Below are positions 33,669 to 44,200 of a stretch of 58,701 nucleotides of DNA, piece after piece (within the stretch, counting starts at the first letter, position 1; every line of letters begins with the position of its first letter). The stretch is from Sabulitectum sp964386635 (GTDB lineage: Bacteria > Fermentibacterota > Fermentibacteria > Fermentibacterales > JCC-6), in contig CAYLRO010000014.1 in assembly GCA_964386635.1 (NCBI GenBank), positions 1 through 58,701 of the forward strand, written 5' to 3'. The position numbers were made by a program, and so were the translations under genes. The notes under the pieces are model-generated. The model searched no databases, was not told the DNA's origin, and worked only from the letters and a program-made list of their open reading frames with translations.

Positions 33669-33697
33669 AAGTTATCTAAATTCATCGCCTTTGTCAA
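33669..33697 (-). promoter_or_regulatory. Promoter of the rpmH operon
   Basis: On the minus strand a perfect TTGACA (33697-33692) is followed after 17 bp by TAACTT (33674-33669). A perfect TATAAT also occurs nearer the gene (33638-33633) but with a poor -35, so two start sites are possible. This is the space between rpmH and dnaA, where no DnaA box was found. Confidence 0.55.
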
Positions 33698-33740
33698 GTT
33701 CTGGGATTTTCTTCATGTACTACCGCTTTTTTCTCAGCCC

Positions 33741-33769
33741 TTGCAATATGCCGGGTTTTTACCTATTTG
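33741..33769 (+). promoter_or_regulatory. Promoter candidate for dnaA
   Basis: TTGCAA (33741-33746) and TATTTG (33764-33769) are 17 bp apart, about 50 bases before the dnaA ATG. Other weaker pairs exist in the region. Confidence 0.35.
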
Positions 33770-33819
33770 ATTGTTTTGCGCTTACAGTTAATCAGCTCAG
33801 TTTTGATTCGGAGAAAATA

Positions 33820-35175
33820 ATGAATCTTTCACCAGAAGAAGTCTTTGATCTCAGCCTGTTAAGAGCCAGAGAACTCATGGGACCTGAAAAATTCAATTCA
33901 TGGCTTTCAAATGCGTCCTTTCGCTCCTTCAGTAATGGTGTATTCACCATTTCCCTTGATTCAAGAATCCGTGTAAACTTTGTTTCACACAATTACAAAG
34001 ACAAGCTTGAAGACCTGCTTAGAGAGATCTCCGGTGACGATTCTGTATCAGCTCATTTCACAGATGAACCTGTTACACTATCCCTTGGGAAGTTCTCCTC
34101 CAACGGCGGTTCAAGACACGAGCTTTTTTCCAATTACCTGAGACCCGGTTACATTTTTGATCGCTTTGTTGAGGGTCCCAACAATCGACTTGCCTATGCT
34201 GCTTCATGTTCTGTTGCATACGAACTGGGTCACTCCTCCACCAATCCTCTCTTCATTTACGGCGGAGTTGGTCTCGGTAAAACACACCTTGTCCAGGCAA
34301 TCGCTCATCACATCAAGGACAATAACCCTGAAAAGATTTTCAGTTACATATCCAGCGAGGAGTTCACTACCAGATTCATCAGAGCTCTTGATCCAGGCTT
34401 GAAAAAAGAAAACAGATCTTCAAGAGAAGTTGAAAAATTCAAAGAAAAGTTCAGGAGATGTCATTGCCTTATCATGGATGATGTTCAGTTTTTAGCAAGA
34501 AAAGAAGAAACTCAGAATCAATTCTTCCATATTTTCAACGAGCTGTATCTTCAGGGAAGACAAATCGTTCTCACGTCTGACAGGCCGCCTCACGAAATCG
34601 AACCTCTTGAGGAAAGGCTTATCTCCAGATTTCAGTCCGGTATGGTTGTGGACATCAAACCTCCGGTCCTTGAAACTCGCATTGCCATTCTCAACCAGAG
34701 ACTGAGAGATGAGAATATTTCTGTTGATGAGAAGGTTAAGTTCTACATAGCTGAAACTGTAAATGCCAACGTGAGACAACTTGAAGGAGTTGTTAATCTT
34801 CTGGCCGCAAATCTTCGAATTCAAAATCTTTCACTTACTCTTGAAAATGTGAAACCCATCATCAGTGAATACCTTGGAGCAGCATCCAGAAGGCTTAATC
34901 CAGTCACAATAACCTCCAGCGTCGGAGATTTTTTCAATACAAACCCTGAACTCCTTAAAGGCAAGAAGAGAAAGAGGGAAATTCTGGTACCAAGGCAGGT
35001 TTCCATGTATCTGATCAGAGATCTTACAGATCTCCCCCTTGAAGAAATAGGCTTTTTCTTTGGCAGAGATCACTCCACTGTTCTGAATGCCATAAAAAGA
35101 ATTAAAGGCATGATGGAATCCGACAGTGCCTTCAAGCGAAAGGTCATGGACATCAGGGATGACCTTCTTAACTGA
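33820..35175 (+). CDS. dnaA: Chromosomal replication initiator protein DnaA
   Basis: This 451-residue protein has domain I (about 1-80, MNLSPEEVFDLSLLRARELMG), a short linker, the AAA+ domain with Walker A GGVGLGKTH and Walker B LIMDDVQF, and domain IV with the DnaA-box-binding signature DHSTVLNAIKRI near the end. ATG 33820 is preceded by GGAG and fits domain I; the upstream open frame encodes unlikely hydrophobic residues. It faces away from rpmH, the ancestral origin arrangement. Confidence 0.97.
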   Translation: MNLSPEEVFDLSLLRARELMGPEKFNSWLSNASFRSFSNGVFTISLDSRIRVNFVSHNYKDKLEDLLREISGDDSVSAHFTDEPVTLSLGKFSSNGGSRHELFSNYLRPGYIFDRFVEGPNNRLAYAASCSVAYELGHSSTNPLFIYGGVGLGKTHLVQAIAHHIKDNNPEKIFSYISSEEFTTRFIRALDPGLKKENRSSREVEKFKEKFRRCHCLIMDDVQFLARKEETQNQFFHIFNELYLQGRQIVLTSDRPPHEIEPLEERLISRFQSGMVVDIKPPVLETRIAILNQRLRDENISVDEKVKFYIAETVNANVRQLEGVVNLLAANLRIQNLSLTLENVKPIISEYLGAASRRLNPVTITSSVGDFFNTNPELLKGKKRKREILVPRQVSMYLIRDLTDLPLEEIGFFFGRDHSTVLNAIKRIKGMMESDSAFKRKVMDIRDDLLN

Positions 35176-35393
35176 AACTTTTCATGTTGATATCTCTGTT
35201 GAGTTCTCCCTTATCATTTCCATTGTTGAAAACCTTTTTTTCACTACGCTTTTTTCCACATGGTTTTCCACACTCCATCTTCCTCTGATTCCACTTATAA
35301 GGGTTACTTTTACACAAACTCTAGCGTATAATTACTAATACTGTATTTTGTTTTTTTGCTCTATTTTCTTACTGAAACTGTGGAGGACTTCCT
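35176..35393. other. oriC: Probable origin of replication (oriC) between dnaA and dnaN
   Basis: This 218-bp AT-rich spacer holds three sites that fit TTWTNCACA: TTTTCCACA at 35252-35260 and 35264-35272 (12 bp apart, same orientation) and TTTTACACA at 35308-35316. T-rich runs (35235-35255, 35347-35357) could serve as unwinding regions. No other spacer near dnaA shows such a cluster. Location beside dnaA, two parS sites and ParAB supports this as the origin. Confidence 0.75.
35304..35332 (+). promoter_or_regulatory. Promoter candidate for dnaN
   Basis: A perfect TATAAT (35327-35332) has TTACTT 17 bp upstream (35304-35309). The third DnaA box (35308-35316) lies in the spacer of this promoter, so DnaA binding could repress dnaN transcription; that is inference. 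Confidence 0.5.
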
Positions 35394-36512
35394 ATGGTCA
35401 ATTTGCTCGTGGATCACAAAACCCTTCTTCTCGGTCTCAATACCGTTTCTTCCGCGCTGCCGCCTAAAACCAGTCTTCCTTCTCTATCAAACATTCTTCT
35501 TGAAACAGAAGGAGAAAAACTAAAGCTTGCAGCCACAGACCTGGACACAACTGTTGTAACCTGGATACCAGCTACAATTTCCACCCAGGGAGCAGTTGCT
35601 CTCCCTGGGAAGAAGCTTCTTGAGATCGTAAGAGAGCTCAACGGTTCTGATGTAAGCATAAGTACAAGCGGATCAAGAACCTCTATAAGCAGTGAAAAAA
35701 GCTCCTTCACCCTTCCTGGAAGCAGCAGGGACAGTTATCCATCACTGCCATCTCCTGGTTTGGCTGAAGACAGAGTTGCACTTTCTCTGAAAATGGTAAA
35801 AGAAGCCATAAGACGTACAGCCTATGCTGTTGCAGGAGCCAGCGAAATAAGAGCTTCTCTTACAGGTTCACTCTGGAAGTTCAACCCGGACTATCTGGAA
35901 ATGGTTGCCACTGACGGTCACCGTCTTGCCAGAATAAAAATGTCTGATCTTAAAGCAGATTCTGATATGGAAGCCATTATCGCTCCCAAGGCACTGAATC
36001 TCCTTCTGAAACTCAGTACATCAGAAGATCTTTCCCTGTCCTTTCAGGGGTCTCAGGTGAGTTTCCATGTTGGTGAAACCAGCATATACAGCAGAGTTAT
36101 TGAAGGTCCCTACCCGCCTTACGAGAAGGTAATACCTTCAGGTAATGAAAAGAATCTCACTCTTAACCGTTCAGATCTTCTGGGTGCTCTCAAGCGTATG
36201 AGCATTATTGCAAACCCGGCAACTCACCAGATAATGTTTACAATTGAGCATAACAAGGTAATCCTTCAGGCAGAGAACACAGATGCCGGAGAAGCAAGAG
36301 AAGATATGGAGGCTGTATACAATTCAGATCCACTCCAGATTGCTTTCAATGGAAGTCTTGTTATGGATATCCTTCGTAACATGACCAGTGAAGATGTAAT
36401 TGTAAGCATGCACGACAGTTCCACCGCTGTGATCATTACAGAAGAAGAAAAAGAAGATACTATAGATTATCTTACACTGGTAATGCCCGTAAGATTGCCC
36501 GATCCTGTGTAA
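35394..36512 (+). CDS. dnaN: DNA polymerase III sliding clamp, beta subunit
   Basis: This 372-residue protein shows the three-domain clamp pattern: LLLGLNTVSSALPPKTSLPSL and LKLAATDLDTTVVTW in domain 1, VATDGHRLARIK in domain 2, and a C-terminal end YLTLVMPVRL. It is a ring tethering polymerase III. The ATG at 35394 has TGGAGGAC upstream. It follows oriC, and recF is not present downstream. Confidence 0.96.
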   Translation: MVNLLVDHKTLLLGLNTVSSALPPKTSLPSLSNILLETEGEKLKLAATDLDTTVVTWIPATISTQGAVALPGKKLLEIVRELNGSDVSISTSGSRTSISSEKSSFTLPGSSRDSYPSLPSPGLAEDRVALSLKMVKEAIRRTAYAVAGASEIRASLTGSLWKFNPDYLEMVATDGHRLARIKMSDLKADSDMEAIIAPKALNLLLKLSTSEDLSLSFQGSQVSFHVGETSIYSRVIEGPYPPYEKVIPSGNEKNLTLNRSDLLGALKRMSIIANPATHQIMFTIEHNKVILQAENTDAGEAREDMEAVYNSDPLQIAFNGSLVMDILRNMTSEDVIVSMHDSSTAVIITEEEKEDTIDYLTLVMPVRLPDPV

Positions 36513-36516
36513 TGAG

Positions 36517-36846
36517 ATGAAAAGCGCTCACCGCCTGGTTGAAGATCTTCTTAAGGATCTGCAACTGGACCGGATCAAGCCCAGAAAAAAATCTCTTGAA
36601 CACTGGCCTTCCCTGATTGGAGAACGTCTCGCCGGACAGTGCTGGCTATCAGGATGGGAAGGTAATGTACTCAAAGTTTGTACCAGTGTTCCAGGCGTTG
36701 CTATGGAGCTGGGACATTTGAGCAACGACATCATTGCCGCTTTGAATAAACTGGCCGGAGAGGAGGTTTTTTCTTCAATGAAAATCCTCATCAGGCCGGG
36801 AGGTGAGAAAGAAAGGCTGCATTTTGACCGCCAAAGACCAGAATAA
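36517..36846 (+). CDS. dciA: DciA-like protein (DUF721)
   Basis: This 109-residue protein matches the DUF721 pattern: an N-terminal helix (RLVEDLLKDLQLD), WPSLIGERLAGQCW, the strand GNVLKVCTSVPGVAMEL and a KH-like C-terminal fold. DciA is the predominant bacterial loader or operator of the replicative helicase DnaB where DnaC and DnaI are absent, and it commonly sits near dnaN and gyrB. It starts four bases after the dnaN stop. Its end overlaps the gyrB start. Confidence 0.85.
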   Translation: MKSAHRLVEDLLKDLQLDRIKPRKKSLEHWPSLIGERLAGQCWLSGWEGNVLKVCTSVPGVAMELGHLSNDIIAALNKLAGEEVFSSMKILIRPGGEKERLHFDRQRPE

Positions 36847-38767
36847 CAATTATGGAGCAGAGTCAATTCAGATTCTTGAAGGACTTGAGGCTGTTCGAAA
36901 AAGACCGTCCATGTATATCGGCTCAACATCATCCTCTGGACTTCACCACCTTGTCTATGAAGTGGTTGACAACAGTGTTGATGAAGCCCAGGGAGGCTAC
37001 TGTAACAATATAGAGGTGATACTTCAGCCTGACGGTGGAGTTTCCGTTTCAGACAACGGAAGAGGTATCCCTACTGATATACATCCAAAAACTGGAATGT
37101 CAGCGCTGCAGGTTGTGATGACAACTCTCCACGCAGGTGGAAAATTCGACAACAACTCCTACAAAGTTTCCGGTGGACTGCACGGAGTAGGTGTAAGTGT
37201 TGTCAATGCACTTTCCAGTCTGCTTTTTGTGAAAATCGTTAAGAACAAATCAGTATGTACACAGTCTTATAAAAAAGGCCTTCCAGTAGCAGAGCTTGAG
37301 AAAACTCATTCTGAAGAAGACCTTGGAACCGGCACATACATACATTTCATACCGGACAGGGATATTTTCGAAACAGTTGAATTCAGTTTTGACATACTGT
37401 CTCAAAGGCTTAGAGAGCTGGCATTTCTCAACAGCGGGTTGAAAATATCAATAGTTGATAAAAGAACTGCCGACGGAAAGAAAAGGGTTTTCAAATATGA
37501 CGGAGGTATAACTTCCTTCGTCAGTTATCTGAACGAAAACAAGCATCCTCTTCACAGTCCTCCTATCCATATAACAAGAGAAGCAACTCTCGATGACGGT
37601 TCTTTCGTTCTCACAGATGTGGCAATTCAATACAACTCTGCCTATCAGGAAGACGTTTTCAGTTTTGCAAACAACATAAACACGGTAGATGGAGGAACAC
37701 ATCTTACCGGTTTCAGATCCGCTCTTACAAGATGTCTCAACGACTATGCGTCATCTGCCGGGCTCTTCAAGAAAACAGATCAGACCTTCTCCGGCAATGA
37801 TGTTAGAGAAGGACTTACTGCTGTTGTAAGTGTTAAACTTTCAAATCCTCAATTTGAAGGGCAGACCAAGACAAGGCTTGGCAACAGAGAGATAAAGGGA
37901 ATTGTTGAAAGCTCTGTCTATACTGAACTTGAGCAGTATTTTGAAGAAAATCCAATTGAAGCAAAAAGAATAATACAGAAGTGCATTGATACCTGTGCAG
38001 CAAGGCAGGCGGCCAGGAAAGCCAGAGAACTTACCAGAAGAAAAAGTGCTCTTGAAACTGCTTCCCTCCCGGGAAAACTTTCGGACTGCACAGTGAGAAA
38101 CTCTGAAGAAGCCGAGTTATTTCTTGTTGAGGGCGAATCTGCAGGCGGCAGTGCAAAACAGGGAAGAAACAGATACTTCCAGGCGATCCTGCCTCTTAGA
38201 GGAAAAATTATTAATGTGGAAAAGGCTCCTCTGCATAAAATCCTGAACAACAATGAAATCAGAACCCTGGTCACTGCAACGGGTACAGGTATAGGTGAAG
38301 AAGATTTTGATCTGGAGAAGCTCAGATACGGCAAAATTATCATTATGACAGATGCCGACGTGGATGGAGCACACATCAGAACTCTTCTTCTTACATTCTT
38401 TTTCAGGTACATGCCTGTACTTATCAAGGAGGGGCACATCTACATTGCACAGCCACCTCTTTTCAAAGTAAAATGGGGAAGCAGGGAAAAATATGCTTTT
38501 TCAGAAGAAGAGAGAGATTTTATTATAAGTGAAGAGGCCGGTTCTCAGAAGTCCTCAATTCAGCGATACAAAGGGCTGGGTGAAATGAATCCGGAACAAC
38601 TCTGGAACACAACGATGGATCCGGACCACAGATTGATGCTTCAAGTTCGTATGGATGATGCCATTGAAGCAGATAGAATCTTCTCCATCCTCATGGGAGA
38701 TGAAGTGGCTCCAAGGAGGCATTTCATAGAGAGTCACGCTGCGGAGGTGACAAATCTTGACTACTGA
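36824..38767 (+). CDS. gyrB: DNA gyrase subunit B
   Basis: This 647-residue protein has the GHKL ATPase domain (LEAVRKRPSMYIGS, YEVVDNSVDEAQGG, VSDNGRGIP, HGVGVSVVNALS), the transducer, the TOPRIM domain (LVEGESAGGSAKQGRNR, IIIMTDADVDGAHIRTLLL) and the C-terminal RYKGLGEMNPEQLW. TTG 36824 is preferred: AAAGG lies seven bases upstream, while the GTG at 36803 has its only GGAGG touching it. The end overlaps gyrA by 11 bases. Confidence 0.96.
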   Translation: MTAKDQNNNYGAESIQILEGLEAVRKRPSMYIGSTSSSGLHHLVYEVVDNSVDEAQGGYCNNIEVILQPDGGVSVSDNGRGIPTDIHPKTGMSALQVVMTTLHAGGKFDNNSYKVSGGLHGVGVSVVNALSSLLFVKIVKNKSVCTQSYKKGLPVAELEKTHSEEDLGTGTYIHFIPDRDIFETVEFSFDILSQRLRELAFLNSGLKISIVDKRTADGKKRVFKYDGGITSFVSYLNENKHPLHSPPIHITREATLDDGSFVLTDVAIQYNSAYQEDVFSFANNINTVDGGTHLTGFRSALTRCLNDYASSAGLFKKTDQTFSGNDVREGLTAVVSVKLSNPQFEGQTKTRLGNREIKGIVESSVYTELEQYFEENPIEAKRIIQKCIDTCAARQAARKARELTRRKSALETASLPGKLSDCTVRNSEEAELFLVEGESAGGSAKQGRNRYFQAILPLRGKIINVEKAPLHKILNNNEIRTLVTATGTGIGEEDFDLEKLRYGKIIIMTDADVDGAHIRTLLLTFFFRYMPVLIKEGHIYIAQPPLFKVKWGSREKYAFSEEERDFIISEEAGSQKSSIQRYKGLGEMNPEQLWNTTMDPDHRLMLQVRMDDAIEADRIFSILMGDEVAPRRHFIESHAAEVTNLDY

Positions 38768-41276
38768 TAATAAAGACGGAAACAACGAGAAAGACCTGGC
38801 TGCAACCGAGCACAAGAATCACATCGAGCTTGAAGATGAGATGAAGAAATCTTATCTCGAGTATTCCATGAGCGTTCTTGTGGGAAGAGCACTTCCTGAT
38901 GTCCGTGACGGACTTAAGCCTGTTCACAGGCGGATTCTGTACAGCATGTACGAACAGAAGCTGACTCATCAGCGAGCCTATAAAAAGTCTGCAACGGTTG
39001 TTGGTGATGTGCTTGGTAAGTATCACCCTCACGGTGACAGCTCTGTGTATGACGCAATGGTAAGAATGGCTCAGGACTTCTCACTCAGACATCCACTGGT
39101 GCAGGGACAGGGAAACTTCGGTTCCGTTGATGGTGATCCTGCGGCAGCGTACAGGTACACAGAAGCAAGAATGAACCGCATCGGAGAGGAGATGCTCTCC
39201 GATATCGACAGAAACACAGTTGATTTCGAACCCAATTTCGATCAGAGGCTGAAAGAGCCGGTAGTTCTTCCCTCGGGCATACCGAATCTTCTTGTAAATG
39301 GATCTTCAGGGATTGCTGTTGGAATGGCAACCAACATTCCTCCCCACAATCTCAGGGACACAATCAGTGCATGTCTTGCGTATATCAAAGATTCCGATAT
39401 TACAGATGAAGAACTGATCAATATTATCAAGGCTCCTGATTTCCCCACCGGGGGCATTATCATGGGTCTCAGCGGTGTTCGGGACGCCTACAGAACCGGC
39501 AGAGGTCGGATTATTGTCCGGAGCAAAGTTTCCACGGAGGAAGCAGGCGGCAGAAACTGCATCATAGTTTCAGAGATACCATACATGGTGAACAAAGCCA
39601 GATTGATCAAATCCATTGCTGACCTGGTTAAAGACAAGAAGATAACCGGTATTGCAGACCTTAGAGACGAGTCTGACCGTGATGGTATGCGCATTGTCAT
39701 AGTATTGAAGAGAGATGCAATTGAAGAGGTTGTACTCAACCAGCTTTTCAAGCACACAACCCTGGAAACAACTTTCGGTGCCAATCTGATTGCTATTGTG
39801 AACAAAATTCCCAGAAGGCTTATCCTCAGGGACATGATATCTCTTTACGTAGAACACCGGCATTCAGTTATTCATAGAAGATGTCTCTTCGAGTATGAAA
39901 AAGCGGAAGCCAGAGCACACATTCTCAGAGGGCTCATAAAAGCCCAGGATAACATTGATGAAGTCATAAGAATCATCAGGGCTTCTTCCAGTCAGGCTGA
40001 AGCCAAAACAGTTCTCATGGAAACTTTTGATTTCTCCGATAAGCAAACTCAGGCAATTCTGGAAATGCGACTGGGAAAACTTACCGCTCTGGACAGAAAG
40101 TCTCTGGAAGATGAACTGGCAGAACTGGAGATTACCATAGGTCGGCTTAAGGAAATACTTGAGCACAAACACCTTCGAATGGAGATAGTTTCCTCTGAAC
40201 TGGAGGAGATGTCCAGCCTTTACGGAGAGGACAGAAGAACAGCTATCATTCCATGGACTCCTGACGAAATCAATATTGAGGACATGATCCCTGACGAGCC
40301 CATGGTGGTCATGGTGTCCAACCGCGGTTACATAAAGAGGCTGCCGGTTGATACATGGAGGAGTCAGATAAGGGGCGGCAGAGGAAAGACCGGAGTTACC
40401 ACAAGAGAAGAAGACTTTCTTGAGCAGGTCTTTGCCACCTCCAACCATGCATATATCCTGTTCTTCACAGACAGAGGCAGATGCTACTGGCTGAAGGTAT
40501 GGAAAATTCCAGAAGCAGGAAGAAACAGCAGGGGCAAAGCAATTATAAATCTTCTCAGGCTCATGCCTGACGAAAGACCTGTTGCCAGCGTTTGCGTTAA
40601 GGACTTTGACGGAGACAGGTTCCTTCTTATGGCAACCAGCGATGGAAGGGTGAAGAAAACCCGGCTTACTCTGTACAGTCATCCCCGAAAGATCGGTATC
40701 AAGGCAATTAAGCTCAAAGACAGCGACACCGAGCTTGTGCAGGCGATACTTACTGATGGTAATTCCGATATCATAATGGCTTCCCGCGCCGGCAGAGCCA
40801 TCAGATTCAACGAGTCGGAAGTTAGATCTCAGGGAAGAGATACCAGCGGAGTCATGGGTATGAGGCTTGGTGAAGACGACCGGATAGTGGATCTGGTTAC
40901 AGTTGCCGAAACAGATCACATCATGACTGTTACCGAGAATGGTTACGGCAAGAAAACACCAGTTTCCGAGTACAGAGAGACTCACAGAGCCGGCAAGGGG
41001 ATTATCAACATCATAACTGACGAGAGAAATGGAGGAGTTGTTGCGGTTTCCACCCCGGAAGAAGGCGGTGAAATGCTTTTAGTAACAATTTCCGGCATGG
41101 TGATAAGGATCAGATGTGATGAAGTCAGAGTTATCGGCAGGGCAACAAAGGGTGTAAGGCTTATAAACCTTCTGGATAATGATGCAGTTTCCGATGTTAC
41201 TCTTCTTCGAGAGGAGATGATAGAATCCGATCAGGAGGATGACACAGACGGGCAGGAAGAAGAAGATGGAAAGTAA
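38757..41276 (+). CDS. gyrA: DNA gyrase subunit A
   Basis: This 839-residue protein has EYSMSVLVGRALPDVRDGLKP near the N-terminus, HPHGDSSVYDAMVRMAQDF, and the catalytic Tyr in AYRYTEARM. A C-terminal DNA-wrapping propeller carries the GyrA box QIRGGRG, which marks it as gyrase rather than topoisomerase IV. An acidic tail ends it. The start is TTG 38757 behind GGAGG. The stop overlaps the ATG of the next gene. Confidence 0.96.
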   Translation: MTTDNKDGNNEKDLAATEHKNHIELEDEMKKSYLEYSMSVLVGRALPDVRDGLKPVHRRILYSMYEQKLTHQRAYKKSATVVGDVLGKYHPHGDSSVYDAMVRMAQDFSLRHPLVQGQGNFGSVDGDPAAAYRYTEARMNRIGEEMLSDIDRNTVDFEPNFDQRLKEPVVLPSGIPNLLVNGSSGIAVGMATNIPPHNLRDTISACLAYIKDSDITDEELINIIKAPDFPTGGIIMGLSGVRDAYRTGRGRIIVRSKVSTEEAGGRNCIIVSEIPYMVNKARLIKSIADLVKDKKITGIADLRDESDRDGMRIVIVLKRDAIEEVVLNQLFKHTTLETTFGANLIAIVNKIPRRLILRDMISLYVEHRHSVIHRRCLFEYEKAEARAHILRGLIKAQDNIDEVIRIIRASSSQAEAKTVLMETFDFSDKQTQAILEMRLGKLTALDRKSLEDELAELEITIGRLKEILEHKHLRMEIVSSELEEMSSLYGEDRRTAIIPWTPDEINIEDMIPDEPMVVMVSNRGYIKRLPVDTWRSQIRGGRGKTGVTTREEDFLEQVFATSNHAYILFFTDRGRCYWLKVWKIPEAGRNSRGKAIINLLRLMPDERPVASVCVKDFDGDRFLLMATSDGRVKKTRLTLYSHPRKIGIKAIKLKDSDTELVQAILTDGNSDIIMASRAGRAIRFNESEVRSQGRDTSGVMGMRLGEDDRIVDLVTVAETDHIMTVTENGYGKKTPVSEYRETHRAGKGIINIITDERNGGVVAVSTPEEGGEMLLVTISGMVIRIRCDEVRVIGRATKGVRLINLLDNDAVSDVTLLREEMIESDQEDDTDGQEEEDGK

Positions 41277-44200
41277 TGCCCCATAAGGCTAACCTTGAAA
41301 GACAGATAAAGGCCTGGCTTCAGGTGAAGACCCTGGGGGGAATACCGTCTCCTCCTCCTGAAACAACACCTCCGGGTTTGCCTGATCCTATGCTTGTGGA
41401 GCTGAAAAACGTTCCCAGGCTTCAGGGTTCTCTGGAAAGACTGGATGCTGCTGCAGACCTGGGGATGGCAATACCTGCACTTGCTTCCCTTATGTCTGTG
41501 ATGAACAGGCATGATGCTGAAAAGCTGTACAACTATTTTGCAGAGCTTACTGTTCCTGAGCTCTATGACCCTTATCTGGCTGCCGACTGGTTCAGATTGT
41601 GTCACAAGCTGAGTTCATCTGTTATGCCCAGGGGGGTAACCGGTTTCTTCAGGCTCTGTCAGATACATGACCCGGAGTTTTTCGGATGCAGTTTCAGAGA
41701 GACTCTGGCTTTCTGGCTCAGAGCTTTGAGGGCATCAGGATCATTCCATTCTTCACAGGCGGATCTGTCTCTCGATTTAGCAGAAAAATTCCCGGAACGG
41801 TTCAGTTTTGTCTGCCTGCGAATTGCTTCAGGCGGCACGGACATACTGACAGCTCTTCAGCGGTTTTTGAAACGAATAGAAATTGAGAAGATAGACCCGG
41901 AGACCAGTTCATACCTGCTGGATTTTACCATTGAAACCGGCTGGCTTCTTGATGAAGCAGATTTCACACAGATCTGGAATCTCATAAAACGACGGGGAAA
42001 CCTGATTCATGGACGGCTCAGCGGAGGGCTGGTTCCTGTGAGCTCTGTAAGGTTTCTTGCAGGAATACTTCAGGGCATTGAAGAAAAAATTGATCTGCCT
42101 GAGCTCTTTGCTTCCGAGAGAGAGCATAAAGCCATGGAGATATTCAACACATCCCACAGAAAGCTGATCCACCTGTCGCTGGCAGTGCATCCTGACCTCA
42201 GCAGATACATTGATGACCAGATGGAAATGGATCTTGTCGTGGAGGTGATATCACATGGAGTTGCCGGTAATGACCATTCAAAAGTGGGCAAATCCATTGT
42301 TAACTTCCTCGCCAATATTCCTGGAGGAGTATCAGTAGGAAAAGTGATCAGATTCCTGAAAGCTGTTGGAGATGAGATCAGTGGAGATGTTGTTCAATTC
42401 CTGGCAAGACTTGTAGAGGATACCGCGCTGGAGTACCGATTGTCTCCATCGAACACCGTGAGATTTTCCAGGATCGTAGCAGGAATACTTCCGGTAAGTA
42501 CAAGCACTGACAGAACCGCTCTAAAGGCATACTACCGTTCTCTTGTTGAAATGAAGCATTCAGAGGCCAGAATAGCACTGATCCAGCTTGATAAAGCTGC
42601 CTTTCACAGCGGTATTTCCCTTACCAGCATACTTTCTGCCGCATCTCTTCTTATAAGGGCCGCTGAGCCCGAGCAGGCAAGAAGATACCTTACAAGGATC
42701 AAATCAACCGCCAGACTGATAGAGGCTTTTTCCGCTATAGACAGAAAGAAGATACTGGCCGGTCTTCCCCCTCTCTGGGTGGAAGCTCTCATGTCGTTTC
42801 CTCCTGAGGTAGAAGAAACTATTATTAATTATGTTTATAAAATAAACGACATTACAGTTAGATCAAGATATCTTGAGAATGTAGTAACAAGGTTGCTTCA
42901 GGAAGTTCAGCCTGAAGATCCTGTTTTCATGGAGTGTCTTGCTTTCGGAGTTACCGGATACAACACTGCAGGAGATATTGAAAAGCTGCGGGAAACCGAG
43001 CACAGAGTGTTCCAGAAAGTGTTACGGGCAGGGGGAAGAATAGAAGCTGTTGACAAAGTCATTACAGATCTTCTTTCCATCCCCGGATTTGAGGGCAATC
43101 GGTCAAGAGAGCTTATAGACGGGATCAGAACCGTATGTGACCGCTTCAGTCGTATTGCAGTATGGGAGGAAGGAGCAGACAGGCTCTTTTCTGATTTCCT
43201 CGCAAACGGCGTAGCAAACATTCTAAGGGTGTTTGTTGATAACCCAAGGGTTCTTGAAGCGGTGGGCAGCAATATCATTGGAGATCTTGCTCAGAAGCTG
43301 ATGCCTGAAGACGGGGGTCCGGATTCATCTTCCATGACAAACACAGGAGCGGTCTGCAAAATATTTTTCGAATCTCTGGTACCGGACTGCATCTCTCTTT
43401 TCGGCAGAGACAGCTCAAAATTGTCGGATTTCCTTTACAAGCTGGCAGATGAGTTTACAAGAAGCATAGGTGGTATGACCGGAGACGGCGATTTCGCCCT
43501 TTATCTGGTTTCCAGGCTGGATCAGGAGATTCTGGAAGACAGGGCGATGGTTCTTGACGCATGGCTTTCTCAGAAAACACCTCCCAGCCTGCATATAGAA
43601 GAAAACTGGTCTGGAACCAGAAGAAAAGAGTGGATTGCAGACCGAACGGTCTTTGAAAGCACCAGAATGAAAATGTTCGGTGCTGTATCGGCACTGGTTG
43701 GTTCCACCGGTGCGGATATCAAGGACGCAATTCTCAATACCGCGGGATTTCTGGCAATGGAACTTCATCGGGCAAAAATCACCGGAAGTGAATCCCTTAC
43801 GCTTAACTGGAACCGTGACATGATGGAAGATCTGATATCCCGCTCTGAGGGAGTACCTCCATATTCTCTCTTCGCAGCTCATCGCGTAGGTGCTCAACCA
43901 TCCTGGGAAGCCTACTCCTATCTTCAGAAGATAGAGGGGTTCATGGAGCAGGATGTCTATCATGGCTGGAGGCAGGCAGCGCTTCCTCCCCTTCTGAACT
44001 GTGCCATAGAGATAGAGCTTGTTTCGCGGAATTCACCCGATCAGGCCAGAAAGATAGCCGAAGCAGCCACAGATGCAATTGAATTCCTGGGGTACTCCGA
44101 CGCCGAGAGCTTCCTTTCAACCCTGCAGCAGAGCTTTCTGAAAACGTCACTTTCTGTAGATCCCTATGAGCAGATGGAAAGGAATTTTCTTCTTCCTCTC

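Noticed and set aside
33615..33819. rpmH-dnaA spacer as the replication origin
   Set aside because: No TTWTNCACA site was found there, whereas the dnaA-dnaN spacer holds three. It was kept as a promoter region only.
39864..40985. 373-codon open frame opposite gyrA
   Set aside because: Its product is Cys/His/Ser-rich without any family pattern, it lies wholly inside a confidently identified gene, and it has no supporting context. It is a shadow of gyrA codon usage.
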